From Pigmentiphaga sp. H8 (GTDB lineage Bacteria > Pseudomonadota > Gammaproteobacteria > Burkholderiales > Burkholderiaceae_B): DNA of 64,000 nucleotides. Positions 21,877 to 31,371 of the stretch are shown in pieces. The DNA is taken from NCBI RefSeq assembly GCF_003854895.1, contig NZ_CP033966.1:4650001-4714000 (forward strand), in the 5' to 3' direction. A program made the position numbers and the translations under genes. Numbering within the stretch: position 1 is the first letter of the stretch; every line of letters begins with the position of its first letter. The notes below the pieces were generated by a model that searched no databases, was not told the origin of the DNA, and saw only the letters and a list, made by a program, of their open reading frames with translations.

Positions 21877-23472
21877 GTGACTGACAACTCCCTTTCTTCC
21901 GCAGGGGTGCGCTCGCTCGCCGCCCGCATGCTTCTCTCGGCCCTGGCCTTGTCGGCCGGCCTCCTGGCCGCCGCCCCCGCCAGCGCCTTCGATTTCTTCG
22001 ATGTCGCCCGCCGCGCCAAGGAACTCTCCGGCGAGAAATACAAGGCGCCCACGAGCCAGCTTCCCAAGGAACTGCGCGACCTCAAGTACGCCGAATACCA
22101 GCAGATCCAGCCCAAGCGCGACAAGTATCTGTGGGCCGACGGCCGTACCGCGTTCCAGATCGCCTTCCATCACCCGGGCATGGCCTTCGACCTTCCGGTC
22201 AAGATCAACGAGATCGATGCCGAAGGCGTTCGCGAGATCAAGTACGATCCCGCCGACTTCGACTTCGGCCCGCGCCAGGTCGATCCCAAGCTGCTGCGCG
22301 GCCTGGGCTTCGCCGGCTTCCGCATCCTCTATCCGCTGAACGATCCGGCCAAGCGCGACGACGAACTCGCGTCCTTCCTGGGCGCCAGCTACTTCCGCGT
22401 GGTCGGCAAGGGCCAGGTCTACGGCGTCTCGGCGCGGGGACTGGCCATCGATACCGCCGTGCCCTCGGGCGAGGAATTCCCCCGCTTCCGCGAGTTCTGG
22501 ATCGCCCGCCCGGCCAACAGCGACAAACACGTCGTGATCTACGCCCTGCTGGATTCGCCCCGCGCCACCGGCGCCTATCGGTTCACCATCACCCCGGGCG
22601 AGGACACCCTGGTCGAGGTCCGCTCGCGCGTCTACCTGCGCGCCCCGGTCGCCAAGCTCGGCATCGCCAGCATGGCCAGCATGTATCTCTATGGCGCGAC
22701 GCAGCCTTCGAGCAGCCCCAACTACCGGCCCGAGCTGCACGATTCCGACGGCCTGGCCTTCCACGCCGGCAACGGCGAATGGCTCTGGCGGCCGCTGAAC
22801 AACCCGCGCCGCCTGGCCAACAGCTCGTTCATGGTCGAGAATCCGCGCGGCTTCGGCTTGCAGCAGCGGGCCCGGGACTTCCGCCAGTACGAGGACCTGG
22901 ACGACCGCTACGACCTGCGCCCGACGCTCTGGGTGGAACCCACGGGCAACTGGGGCAAGGGCCGGGTGGAGCTGGTCGAGATCCCGACCGCGGATGAAAC
23001 CAACGACAACATCGTCGCGTTCTGGGTGCCCGAACACCAGCCCAAGCCCGGCACCGCGCTGGAAATGAACTACACGCTGCGCTGGACGCGCAACGAAGCC
23101 GCGCTGCAGGATCCCAAGCTGGCCCGCGTCCTGCAGACGCGGCGCTCGGTGGGCGAGACGCGCGGCACCGACCTGATCCGCCGCCCCGACGGCAGCACCG
23201 CATTCCTGATCGACTTCTCCGCTCCGGCGCCGGCCAAACCCAAGGACCCGCCGCTGCCGGTCTCTCTGAACTTCTCCACCGGCGGCAATGCCGACGTGCT
23301 CGAGAACAGCCTGCGCCGCAACCCGGTCACCGGCGGATGGCGCGTCACGCTGCGGATCAAGGTCAAGGATCCGGCCAAGCCGGTCGAGATGCGGGCCGGC
23401 CTGGTCAACGGGCAGAACCCCGTTTCCGAGACCTGGAGCTACCAGCTGCCAGGCTATGAAACGGGTGAGTGA
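21877..23472 (+). CDS. opgG: Periplasmic glucan biosynthesis protein G
   Basis: A 531-residue periplasmic protein with a signal peptide (hydrophobic 17-36, cleavage near PASAFDFF). It contains the OpgG beta-sandwich and C-terminal immunoglobulin-like domain. FDFFDVARRAKELSGEKYK is the typical mature start, and the long conserved run around YGATQPSSSPNYRPELHDSD is characteristic. It acts on osmoregulated periplasmic glucan backbones. The start at 21877 begins a reasonable signal peptide; in-frame ATG at 21928 (MLLSAL) is a shorter option. opgH begins 4 bases after the stop. Confidence 0.95.
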   Translation: MTDNSLSSAGVRSLAARMLLSALALSAGLLAAAPASAFDFFDVARRAKELSGEKYKAPTSQLPKELRDLKYAEYQQIQPKRDKYLWADGRTAFQIAFHHPGMAFDLPVKINEIDAEGVREIKYDPADFDFGPRQVDPKLLRGLGFAGFRILYPLNDPAKRDDELASFLGASYFRVVGKGQVYGVSARGLAIDTAVPSGEEFPRFREFWIARPANSDKHVVIYALLDSPRATGAYRFTITPGEDTLVEVRSRVYLRAPVAKLGIASMASMYLYGATQPSSSPNYRPELHDSDGLAFHAGNGEWLWRPLNNPRRLANSSFMVENPRGFGLQQRARDFRQYEDLDDRYDLRPTLWVEPTGNWGKGRVELVEIPTADETNDNIVAFWVPEHQPKPGTALEMNYTLRWTRNEAALQDPKLARVLQTRRSVGETRGTDLIRRPDGSTAFLIDFSAPAPAKPKDPPLPVSLNFSTGGNADVLENSLRRNPVTGGWRVTLRIKVKDPAKPVEMRAGLVNGQNPVSETWSYQLPGYETGE

Positions 23473-23476
23473 TCCC

Positions 23477-25780
23477 ATGTCCGCAGCGATCGAAGAAGAC
23501 GCCCTGCGCGCGAGCGAGGCCGAGACCCAGGAACGGACCCTGCTGGAGGCCTACGGCCCCGAACTGGACGAATACGGCGTCGTCCACCGCGACGAAGCCG
23601 GACGCGTCTGCATACAGACCGCGCCGGCCATCAAGCGCTCGTCCATGGTGCCCGAACCCTGGGTCACCAATCCCTTTGTGCGCGGCTGGCGCCGCGTGCA
23701 GGGCCGGATGCACAAGACGCGGGCCGAACGGCTCGCGCGCCCGCCCGAGCCGCGCTGGAAGATCGCCGGCAGGCTGCGCCGGCTGACCCTGCTGGTGGCC
23801 GTGGTGGCGCAGACCGCCGTTGCCACCTGGTACATGAAGGCCGTCCTGCCCTACCAGGGCGGACAGATCCTGGAAGTGGCGATCCTGCTGCTGTTCGCGC
23901 TGCTGTTCTGCTGGGTCTCGGCCGGCTTCTGGACCGCGCTGATGGGCTTCCTGCAATTGCTGATGGGGCGCGACCGCTACAGCATCTCGGCCACCGTGGC
24001 CGAGGGCGTTCCCATCTCGGCCGGCACCCGCACCGCCCTCGTCATGCCCATCTGCAACGAGGACGTGGGCCGGGTGTTCGCCGGGCTGCGCGCGACCTAC
24101 GAGTCGGTCGCGCGGGCCGGCGTGCTCGACAAGTTCGACTTCTTCATCCTGAGCGACAGCTACAAGCCGGACAACTGCGTGCAGGAACAGCGCGCCTGGG
24201 TCGAGCTATGCAAGACGGTCGAGGGCTTCGGCCGCATCCACTACCGGCGGCGCCGGCGGCGCGTCAAGCGCAAGAGCGGCAACATCGATGACTTCTGCCG
24301 GCGCTGGGGCGGCGAGTACGACTACATGGTCGTGCTGGACGCCGACAGCGTGATGAGCGGCGAATGCCTCAAGCGCCTGGTGGTGCTGATGGACGCCAAC
24401 CCCGAGGCCGGCATCATCCAGAGCGCGCCGCGCGCCTCGGGCATGGACAGCCTGTACGCGCGCGTGCAGCAGTTCGCCACCCGGGTCTACGGCCCGCTCT
24501 TCACGGCCGGCCTGCACTTCTGGCAACTGGGCGAATCCCACTACTGGGGCCACAACGCCATCATCCGCCTGGAACCCTTCATCCAGCATTGCGCGCTGGC
24601 CCCGCTGCCCGGCAAGGGCAGCTTCGCCGGCGCCATCCTGTCGCACGACTTCGTCGAGGCCGCGCTGATGCGGCGCGCGGGCTGGGGCGTCTGGATCGCC
24701 TACGACCTGCCGGGCAGTTACGAGGAACTGCCGCCCAACCTGCTGGACGAATTGCAGCGCGACCAGCGCTGGTGCCAGGGCAACCTGATGAACTTCCGGC
24801 TGTTCCTGATCAAGGGCCTGCACCCGGTGCACCGCGCCGTGTTCCTGACCGGCGTCATGTCCTACCTGTCGGCGCCGCTGTGGTTCCTGTTCCTGGCGTT
24901 GTCCACCGCGCTGCTGGCGGTCCACACGCTGACCGAGCCGCAGTATTTCGTGACGCCGCACCAGTTGTTCCCGATCTGGCCGCAATGGCATCCCGAGGAA
25001 GCCATCGCGCTGTTCTCGACCACGGCGGTGCTGCTGTTCCTGCCCAAGATACTGAGCGTGCTGCTGGCGTGGGTGAAAGGCGCGGGTGGCTACGCGGGGT
25101 CCGGCAAGCTCCTGTGGTCCATGCTGCTGGAGGTGCTGTTCTCCATGCTGCTGGCGCCGATCCGCATGCTGTTCCATACCCGCTTCGTCGTGGCGGCGTT
25201 CCTGGGCTGGAAAGTGCAATGGAAATCGCCGGCCCGCGCCAACAACGAGACGCCCTGGCGCGAAGCCTTCCGCCGCCACGGCCTGCAGACGCTGCTGGGC
25301 GTGTGCTGGGGCCTGCTGGTCGCCTGGCTGAATCCGAACTTCCTGTGGTGGATGATCCCCATCCTGGCGTCGCTGCTGCTGGCCATCCCGCTGTCGGTGA
25401 TGTCCAGCCGGGTCAGCCTGGGGCGCGGCGCCTTCGACGACGGACTGTTCTGCATCCCCGAGGAAACGTCCCCGCCGCGCGAACTGCACGACACCGCGCG
25501 CTACAACGAGGAAAACCAGGCCCGCCCCGCTCCCGGCTTCATGGACGCGCTGACGGATCCCGCCACCAATGCGCTGGCCCGGGCCTTCGCCACCGGCCGC
25601 CACCTGCCCGGCCATCCGCTGATCGAGGCGGCCCGCACGCAGCTGGTCGACGAGGTCCTGGAGACGCATCCCGAGCGTCTGCCGGATCTCAAGCGCATGC
25701 GGCTGCTGGACGACCCCGAAGTCCTGGCCCGTGTACACCGGGCCCTGGCCCAACCCGCGGCCCAGGCCCGCGCGGCCTGA
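23477..25780 (+). CDS. opgH: Glucans biosynthesis glucosyltransferase H
   Basis: A 767-residue inner-membrane family 2 glycosyltransferase that polymerises UDP-glucose into the beta-1,2 glucan backbone. Two transmembrane helices near 95-160 precede the catalytic domain (about 170-450) with VLDADSVMSG, the SHDFVEAALMRR acceptor region and QRDQRWCQGN. A cluster of helices (about 450-640) and a soluble C-terminal tail follow. The ATG at 23477 is 4 bases past the opgG stop, showing an operon. Confidence 0.96.
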   Translation: MSAAIEEDALRASEAETQERTLLEAYGPELDEYGVVHRDEAGRVCIQTAPAIKRSSMVPEPWVTNPFVRGWRRVQGRMHKTRAERLARPPEPRWKIAGRLRRLTLLVAVVAQTAVATWYMKAVLPYQGGQILEVAILLLFALLFCWVSAGFWTALMGFLQLLMGRDRYSISATVAEGVPISAGTRTALVMPICNEDVGRVFAGLRATYESVARAGVLDKFDFFILSDSYKPDNCVQEQRAWVELCKTVEGFGRIHYRRRRRRVKRKSGNIDDFCRRWGGEYDYMVVLDADSVMSGECLKRLVVLMDANPEAGIIQSAPRASGMDSLYARVQQFATRVYGPLFTAGLHFWQLGESHYWGHNAIIRLEPFIQHCALAPLPGKGSFAGAILSHDFVEAALMRRAGWGVWIAYDLPGSYEELPPNLLDELQRDQRWCQGNLMNFRLFLIKGLHPVHRAVFLTGVMSYLSAPLWFLFLALSTALLAVHTLTEPQYFVTPHQLFPIWPQWHPEEAIALFSTTAVLLFLPKILSVLLAWVKGAGGYAGSGKLLWSMLLEVLFSMLLAPIRMLFHTRFVVAAFLGWKVQWKSPARANNETPWREAFRRHGLQTLLGVCWGLLVAWLNPNFLWWMIPILASLLLAIPLSVMSSRVSLGRGAFDDGLFCIPEETSPPRELHDTARYNEENQARPAPGFMDALTDPATNALARAFATGRHLPGHPLIEAARTQLVDEVLETHPERLPDLKRMRLLDDPEVLARVHRALAQPAAQARAA

Positions 25781-25810
25781 GCCCCCCTTCCTCCTGTCCT
25801 GGACGCTGCC

Positions 25811-26266
25811 ATGCAAGACGGAAAACGAAAGACGGTGACGCGGCAACTGCTGGGCGCATGCCTGGCGGCCTTCATCGCCCTGGGCGCCGGCGCGGCGCAG
25901 GCGCAGACCGCGGCCGACATGGATGCGCGGCTCGATACGCTGTTCGGCGAACACGCGCCCTACCGCGGCTTCTTCGACAAGCTGAAGCAGGCCGTCGCGG
26001 CCGGGGACAAGGCGGCGGTTGCCGCGATGGCCGACTATCCTTTCCGGACCCGCGTGGAAGGCAAGGCGGTGACCATACGCGATGCCGGCCACTTCATCGC
26101 GGACTACGACAGGATCATCACGCCCAAGGTCAAGGATGCCGTGTCCCGGCAGACCTATTCCGAACTCTTCGCCAACTGGCAGGGTATCTCCGTCGGCTCG
26201 GGCGAGATCTGGTTCGGCGGCGTGGGCAAGCGCAACGACGTGAAGATCACGGCCATCAATCACTGA
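25811..26266 (+). CDS. Exported protein of unknown function behind opgGH
   Basis: A 151-residue protein with a clear signal peptide (positively charged MQDGKRKTVTR, hydrophobic 13-31, cleavage after AQA). The mature part of about 118 residues resembles small periplasmic alpha+beta proteins with repeated aromatic and charged residues (HFIADYDRIITPKVKDAV, GSGEIWFGGVGKRNDVKI). I cannot name the family with certainty. It starts 31 bases after opgH on the same strand and so may be co-expressed, hinting at a cell-envelope role. Confidence 0.75.
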   Translation: MQDGKRKTVTRQLLGACLAAFIALGAGAAQAQTAADMDARLDTLFGEHAPYRGFFDKLKQAVAAGDKAAVAAMADYPFRTRVEGKAVTIRDAGHFIADYDRIITPKVKDAVSRQTYSELFANWQGISVGSGEIWFGGVGKRNDVKITAINH

Positions 26267-26279
26267 AGGCCGTTCCCCC

Positions 26280-26591
26280 TTACACCGGCAGGTCGATGTC
26301 CAGCATCAGGTAGGACAGCGTCTTGCCGTGCGCGTCGCGCGCCAGCGAGATCGTCACGCCGCCGCCCAGGGCTCCTTCGATGACGAAGTTCAGCGCGCGC
26401 AGGCGCGGCAGCTCATAGCGCGTGACCGGCCCGCTGGCCAGGTGCGCGTAGGCGCGCATGACGCGCTCCTCGGTCAGTTCGCGGCGCAGGATGTCCCAGG
26501 CCGGCTGGTCGTAGGCGATGACCGAGACGTTCGAGGTATTGCCCTTGTCGCCCGCGCGCGAGTGGGCCAGTTCGTGGACCTTGGTGCTCAC
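26280..26591 (-). CDS. AtuA-associated small protein (C-terminal AtuA-like domain)
   Basis: A 103-residue protein corresponding to the ferredoxin-like C-terminal domain that is fused to AtuA in some species and separate in others. Landmarks are AHSRAGDKGNTSNVSVIAYD near the start and GALGGGVTISLARDAHGK near the end. It lies 25 bases downstream of the AtuA-type gene in the same operon and should be its partner. The small GDKG motif is conserved in the family; its function is unproven. Confidence 0.85.
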   Translation of the reverse strand: MSTKVHELAHSRAGDKGNTSNVSVIAYDQPAWDILRRELTEERVMRAYAHLASGPVTRYELPRLRALNFVIEGALGGGVTISLARDAHGKTLSYLMLDIDLPV

Positions 26592-26616
26592 GGCACGCTC
26601 CTCCAGTTCTGTTCGT

Positions 26617-27963
26617 TCACGGCCGCTCCTCGATGACGACCTCGGGGTGGACCAGATGGCGCGGCAGCAGCAGCGAACGCACGCCGATGACTTCGCGCAG
26701 CGCCTCCAGCGTTCCGCCTCCGCCCGCCGGGCCGTTGACGTTGAGCGTGCGCATCTCGAATCCCACCGCCTGCGCGGCTTTCTTGTCCGGGCTGCGCGCC
26801 GCCACGCGCAATCGCACCTCGTAGGGCTCGGGGCGTCCCGCCCCCATGCCGTGCAGGCTGCTCATGCCTATGTAGTCCACGCGGATTTCCGGATACGAGA
26901 AACCGCGCAGCTTCAGCCGTTCGCGCACGATCTGCTCGGACAGGCGCGCCCGGGCCAGCGCGTTGGGGCCGGCATAGCCGACCTCGCCCTCGCCTATCCA
27001 GCCGTCGTGGTAGCCCACCACGACCTTATAGGTGTCGGTGCGCGGCGCCGCGCGCGTGCCCCGGAAGCCGACGCGGTCCGGGCCCAGTTGCTCGAACTCG
27101 GCCTCGGTGATGTCCAGCACGCAATCGGGCGTGATGTAGCGCGCCGGATCATGGATCTCGTACAGCGCCTGCTCGGTGCAGGTCGCCACGTCCAGGCGGC
27201 CGCCCGAGCCCGCGACCTTGCCGAGCCGGACCGACCCGTCGGCGTCGACGTCGGCATAGGGAAAGCCGATGCGGGCCATGTCCGGCACCTCCTTCTTCCC
27301 GGGGTCGGCGAAACAGCCCCCGGTCACCTGCGCCGCGCACTCCAGCAGGTGGCCGGTGAAGGTGCCGGCGGCCAGGCGGGAGTAATCGTCATAGGACCAC
27401 CCCAGTCCGTGCAGCATGCAGCCCACGAACATCGACGGATCCGCCACGCGCCCCGTCACCACGATCTGCGCATCGCGGGTCAGGGCCTCGCGCACGATGT
27501 CCGCGCCCAGGTAGGCATTGGCGGCGGCCATGCGCGGCAACAGCGATTCCACGGGCTCGCCGGTATCCAGCAGCCGAAGCTCGGGATGCGCGCGCACGAT
27601 CTCGGTCACGTCGTCGCCCACCACCGCCGCCACCACCGGCGGCGGCAACCCCAGCGACAGCGCGTCGCGCCGGATGACGCGCGCCGCGCCCAGCGGATTG
27701 GCCGCGCCCATGTTGGTCACGATGCGTATGCCCGCCTGCATGCACGCGGGCAGCACCATGCGCAGGCGGTCCCGCATGTAGGGCGTGTAGCCCGTCTCGG
27801 GATCCTTGATGCGGGACAGCGTCTCGCGCGCGATGGTCCGTTCGGCCAGGCACTCGAAGACCAGGTAGTCCAGCTCGCCGCGCTCGGCCAGCTCGAGCGC
27901 CGGCTCGAACCGGTCGTCGGAAAATCCCGCACCGGCGCCTATGCGCACGCGCGTCTTGGTCAT
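26617..27963 (-). CDS. AtuA family (DUF1446) protein
   Basis: A 448-residue protein of the acyclic terpene utilization AtuA/DUF1446 family. Landmarks are RIGAGAGFSDDRFEPALEL at the N-terminus, the DYLVFECLAERT strand, VVTGRVADPSMFVG and a GHLLECAAQVTGG loop. In Pseudomonas, AtuA is needed for citronellol/geraniol catabolism, but most relatives occur beside Bug receptors and hydratases and probably act on other hydroxyacyl compounds. Here it is 4 bases from the stop of a Bug receptor gene, so the two share an mRNA. Confidence 0.87.
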   Translation of the reverse strand: MTKTRVRIGAGAGFSDDRFEPALELAERGELDYLVFECLAERTIARETLSRIKDPETGYTPYMRDRLRMVLPACMQAGIRIVTNMGAANPLGAARVIRRDALSLGLPPPVVAAVVGDDVTEIVRAHPELRLLDTGEPVESLLPRMAAANAYLGADIVREALTRDAQIVVTGRVADPSMFVGCMLHGLGWSYDDYSRLAAGTFTGHLLECAAQVTGGCFADPGKKEVPDMARIGFPYADVDADGSVRLGKVAGSGGRLDVATCTEQALYEIHDPARYITPDCVLDITEAEFEQLGPDRVGFRGTRAAPRTDTYKVVVGYHDGWIGEGEVGYAGPNALARARLSEQIVRERLKLRGFSYPEIRVDYIGMSSLHGMGAGRPEPYEVRLRVAARSPDKKAAQAVGFEMRTLNVNGPAGGGGTLEALREVIGVRSLLLPRHLVHPEVVIEERP

Positions 27964-27967
27964 GGGT

Positions 27968-28927
27968 TCACTCCGGCTGGATGTTGGCCGCGCGGATGAT
28001 GCGGGCCCATTTGTCCGACTCCGCCGCCTGGAAGGTGGCCAGCTCCGCCGGCGAACTGGTGGAGACCTCGGTTCCGGTCTTGGCCATCAACTGCGCCATC
28101 TCGGGCGAATGCACGGCGTCGATCAACAACTTGTTGAGCGTGGCCGTGACCTCCTTGGATGCGCCGCGCGGCAGATAGGCGGCGGTCCAGTACGACATCT
28201 CGTAGCCCTTGAGTCCGGCCTCGTCCAGCGTCGGCACCTCGGGCAGCATGGACAGGCGGCTTGGACGGGTCGCCGCCAGCGCGCGCAGCTTGCCGCTCTT
28301 GACCAGCGTGATCGCCGAAGTGGTGTCGACGAACACCACGTCGATCTGGCCGCCCATGAGATCGTTCAGCGCCTGCGGGTTGCTCTTGTAGGGCACGTGG
28401 GTCAGCTCGACGTTGGCCATCTGCTTGAACAGCTCGCCCGCCACCTGGCTGGACGAACTGCCGCTGCCGAAGTTGAGCTTGCCCGGCTGCTTGCGCGCGA
28501 GCGCGATGAAATCGGCCACGTCGCGCGTCGGGAAATCGGCGCGCACCACCATGATCTGGTAGCCCTTGCGCAGCAGCGCGACCGGGGTGTAGTCCTTGAC
28601 CGGATCGTAGGGCAGATGCTTGAACAGATGCTGGTTGGCCGCGTGCGTGGTGTTGGTCGTCAGCAGCATCGTATAGCCGTCGGGCGCGGCCGACGCGACC
28701 GCCTGGGCCGCGATGAAGCCATTGGCGCCGGGCTTGTTCTCGATCACCACCGTGACGTTGGCCGCCGCCGTCATGGCCTGGCCCAGCACGCGGGCCACCT
28801 GGTCGGTGCCGCTGCCGGCGGCGAACGGCACCACCATGCGTATCGGTTGCGAGGGATAGGTCTGGGCCGAGGCGGGACCGGCCAGCGAGCAGGCGAGCAC
28901 GACAAACGGGATCAGGCGGGTTTTCAT
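27968..28927 (-). CDS. Tripartite tricarboxylate transporter (Bug family) substrate-binding protein
   Basis: A 319-residue periplasmic receptor with a signal peptide (residues 1-21, ending PASAQ). Bug hallmarks are YPSQPIRMVVPFAAGSGTD at the mature start, ENKPGANGFIAAQAVASA in the ligand-binding loop and LDEAGLKGYEMS. Bug proteins bind carboxylates and often serve as sensors or feed distant TctAB permeases; no permease is present. It is the first gene of the AtuA operon and divergent from a LysR regulator 101 bases away. Confidence 0.93.
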   Translation of the reverse strand: MKTRLIPFVVLACSLAGPASAQTYPSQPIRMVVPFAAGSGTDQVARVLGQAMTAAANVTVVIENKPGANGFIAAQAVASAAPDGYTMLLTTNTTHAANQHLFKHLPYDPVKDYTPVALLRKGYQIMVVRADFPTRDVADFIALARKQPGKLNFGSGSSSSQVAGELFKQMANVELTHVPYKSNPQALNDLMGGQIDVVFVDTTSAITLVKSGKLRALAATRPSRLSMLPEVPTLDEAGLKGYEMSYWTAAYLPRGASKEVTATLNKLLIDAVHSPEMAQLMAKTGTEVSTSSPAELATFQAAESDKWARIIRAANIQPE

Positions 28928-29028
28928 GGCGTCTCCGGGTTTTTCGGACCAGTGTAGGGAGACGGTCTTGATATGAGAAGTGCATTTATCATATTGATTT
29001 AATGCATTTTCATCATTGATGGCGCCGC
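28928..29028. promoter_or_regulatory. Divergent promoter/operator region between Bug receptor and LysR genes
   Basis: 101 bases, AT-rich at 28965-29015. Two interleaved inverted repeats occur: ATATGA/TCATAT at 28971-28976 and 28989-28994, and TGCATT/AATGCA at 28981-28986 and 29001-29006. These fit a LysR-type control site acting in both directions; the regulator is assumed to be the adjacent LysR. Confidence 0.5.
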
Positions 29029-29919
29029 ATGCGATCGACCTTGACCGTGCATGAACTGGAAGCCTTCCTGGCCGTGGCCGAGCTGCGCAATTTTCGCCTG
29101 GCCGCCGAACGCGTCCACGTCTCGCAACCGGCTCTGAGCCGGTCGGTTCAGTCCGCCGAGCACAAGCTCGACGCCCGCCTGTTCGACCGCAATACGCGGC
29201 GCGTGGAGCTGACCCGCGAAGGCGAGGAACTGCTGCCCATCGCCCGCCGCATCGTGGGCGAATTCCACGACTCGCTCAGCGACCTGTCCGAATTCGTGGC
29301 TGGCCGCCGCGGCCGCATCGCCATCGCCTGCCTGCCGTCCGCCGCCGCGGCGCTGCTGCCCCGGGCCATGTCGGTATTCCAGGGCACCCATCCGCGCGTC
29401 ACGATCGCGCTCGAGCCGGTGTCGGCGGAATTCGTGCGGACGCGGGTCCTGGACGGCAGCGCGGACTTCGCCATTTCGGTGGCGCCGCCGCGGCGGGACG
29501 GACTCGCGTTCGAGCCGCTGATCAGCGACGAATTCGTCTGCGTGTGCAGCCGCGACGATCCCCTGGCCTCGCGCCGGCGGGTGTCCTGGTCGGTGCTGGC
29601 CGAACGGCCGCTGGTCGCCAGCGGGCCGGCCAGCAGCATCCGCCAGATCGCCGACCAGGTCATGGCGCAATGCGGCCTGGCCATCGAGGCGCGCTATGAA
29701 TGCGCCAACATCTCGGTCGTGGGCGCCATGGTGTCCGCGGGGCTGGGCATCGCCGCCATTCCGCGGCTGGCGCTCCGGCTGATCGACATGTCGGCGCTGG
29801 CCACCATCCCGCTGGCCGGACCCGGCGTCTCGCGCGAGATGGGCATCCTGACGCGCGGCGGCCGGTCGCTGCCGGCCGCCGCGCGCAGCTTCCTGGACGT
29901 GCTGCGCCGCCAGGTCTGA
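29029..29919 (+). CDS. LysR family transcriptional regulator
   Basis: A 296-residue LysR protein with a winged helix-turn-helix (1-62; FLAVAELRNFRLAAERVHVSQPALSRSVQ) and a two-lobed effector domain (about 90-295; RIAIACLPSAAAALLPRAM begins it). It is divergent from the Bug-AtuA operon and so is its probable regulator. The effector would be the compound or CoA ester handled by AtuA, which is unknown. The stop is 7 bases from the convergent MFS gene. Confidence 0.92.
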   Translation: MRSTLTVHELEAFLAVAELRNFRLAAERVHVSQPALSRSVQSAEHKLDARLFDRNTRRVELTREGEELLPIARRIVGEFHDSLSDLSEFVAGRRGRIAIACLPSAAAALLPRAMSVFQGTHPRVTIALEPVSAEFVRTRVLDGSADFAISVAPPRRDGLAFEPLISDEFVCVCSRDDPLASRRRVSWSVLAERPLVASGPASSIRQIADQVMAQCGLAIEARYECANISVVGAMVSAGLGIAAIPRLALRLIDMSALATIPLAGPGVSREMGILTRGGRSLPAAARSFLDVLRRQV

Positions 29920-29926
29920 AGCCGGA

Positions 29927-31126
29927 TCAGGCTCTCGGTCCGGCGGCCGGCGCCGTGCGCGCCCGGCTGCCCGCCTCCCAGAACCCCAGTCCCGCCGCCA
30001 GCAGCAAGGCATGGGTCCAGGCCAGGCCCGCCGCGCTGCCGAACACCATGGGCGCGACCAGGCCGGAAACCAGCGCGAACAGCGCCATCTGGATGAAGCC
30101 CTGCATCGAGGCCGCGAGCCCCCGCATCTCGGGGAAGATGCTGAGCGCGATCACCGTCATGCTGGGCGAGGCCAGCGACAGGCCGAAGGTATAGAACACG
30201 AAGGGCAGCACCGCATACGGCACGGCCGCCGTGAACAGGCTCGTATAGATCACGGACAGCACGACGCCGAACCCCATGACCAGGAAACCCAGCCGGACCA
30301 TGCGTTCGGCCGGGATGCGATGCGCATAGCGGCTCGCCATGGCCGAGCCCAGCATCAGGCCGCCGACCATGGGCACGAACAGCCAGCCGAACGCGGTCTC
30401 GGGCAGGTGCAGGATGTCCATGATGTAGGCCGCGGCCGAGCCCACGTACAAGGGCAGCCCGCAGAACGCCAGGCCGATCCCGGCGGACATCAGCACGAAC
30501 CGGGGGCTGCTGACCGAGCGCCGGTAATTGGCGGCGATGCTGCGCAGGTCGAACGGCGTGCGCCCGGCCGGCGGCAGCGTCTCGCGCAGGACCCGCCGGC
30601 TGACCGCCCACAGGCCGGCGCCGAACAAGGCCAGCGCCCAGAACACCGACCGCCAGCCGAGCGTGGCCTGCAGCCAGCCGCCCAGGACCGGCGCCAGCGC
30701 GGGCGCCACGCCGAACACCATGGTGATCATGGCCATCATCCGCTGCGCCTCGCCGCCCTGGAACTTGTCCTGCACCATGGCGCGCGCGATGACCATGCCG
30801 GCTCCGGCGCACAGCCCCTGCAGCACCCGCACCGCGACCAGCATGCCTATGCTGGTGGACAGCGCGGCCAGGATCGAGGTCAGCGTGAACAGCACCAGCG
30901 ATACCAGCATGACCGGCCGCCTGCCGAACGAGTCCGACAAGGTGCCGTAGAACAGGGTCATGACGCTCATGCCCGCGATGTACAGGCTCAGCGTCTGCTG
31001 CACCGCCAGCGGCGACGCGTCGAAGGTGGCGCCGATCGCGTGGAACGACGGCAAATAGGCATCGATGCCCAGCGGCCCGACCATGGTCAGCAGCGCCAGC
31101 ACGATGGTCAGGGCATGTTTGGGCAT
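29927..31126 (-). CDS. Bcr/CflA family multidrug efflux MFS transporter
   Basis: A 399-residue protein with 12 predicted transmembrane helices. Typical Bcr/CflA features are the first helix with GIDAYLPSFHAIGATF (conserved Asp in helix 1), and FYGTLSDSFGRRPVMLVSL for motif A between helices 2 and 3. ARAMVQDKF follows helix 4. It would export drugs or small metabolites by proton exchange. It is convergent with the LysR gene and divergent from the quinoprotein dehydrogenase, so it may be independent of either. Confidence 0.9.
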   Translation of the reverse strand: MPKHALTIVLALLTMVGPLGIDAYLPSFHAIGATFDASPLAVQQTLSLYIAGMSVMTLFYGTLSDSFGRRPVMLVSLVLFTLTSILAALSTSIGMLVAVRVLQGLCAGAGMVIARAMVQDKFQGGEAQRMMAMITMVFGVAPALAPVLGGWLQATLGWRSVFWALALFGAGLWAVSRRVLRETLPPAGRTPFDLRSIAANYRRSVSSPRFVLMSAGIGLAFCGLPLYVGSAAAYIMDILHLPETAFGWLFVPMVGGLMLGSAMASRYAHRIPAERMVRLGFLVMGFGVVLSVIYTSLFTAAVPYAVLPFVFYTFGLSLASPSMTVIALSIFPEMRGLAASMQGFIQMALFALVSGLVAPMVFGSAAGLAWTHALLLAAGLGFWEAGSRARTAPAAGPRA

Positions 31127-31371
31127 GGGGGACCTATCGGAATGGCCGCCTATTCTACGCGTTCCATACGGATTGATTACGGGTTAACCCTTAAATTTTG
31201 CTCATCACGGCAACTTTACGTCACACACCGTTACGCATCTAAGGGTTATGTTCTTACTACAGAACAACGACGCAGCCTGCTCCGTGCTGCTGCGCAAGGC
31301 CCCCCTCGCCGGCGGCGCCCGTGCCATGTCCTCGCTTTGCGCTCGCGGAAGGCCCACTTTTGGAGAAATCC
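31127..31371. promoter_or_regulatory. Divergent intergenic region with TAACCCTTA inverted repeat
   Basis: 245 bases between the MFS transporter and the quinoprotein dehydrogenase. It holds a perfect palindrome GGGTTAACCC at 31181-31190. Arms TAACCCTTA at 31185-31193 and TAAGGGTTA at 31240-31248 are separated by 46 bases. Bases 31185-31250 are AT-rich against a GC-rich background. It probably contains both promoters. Confidence 0.45.
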
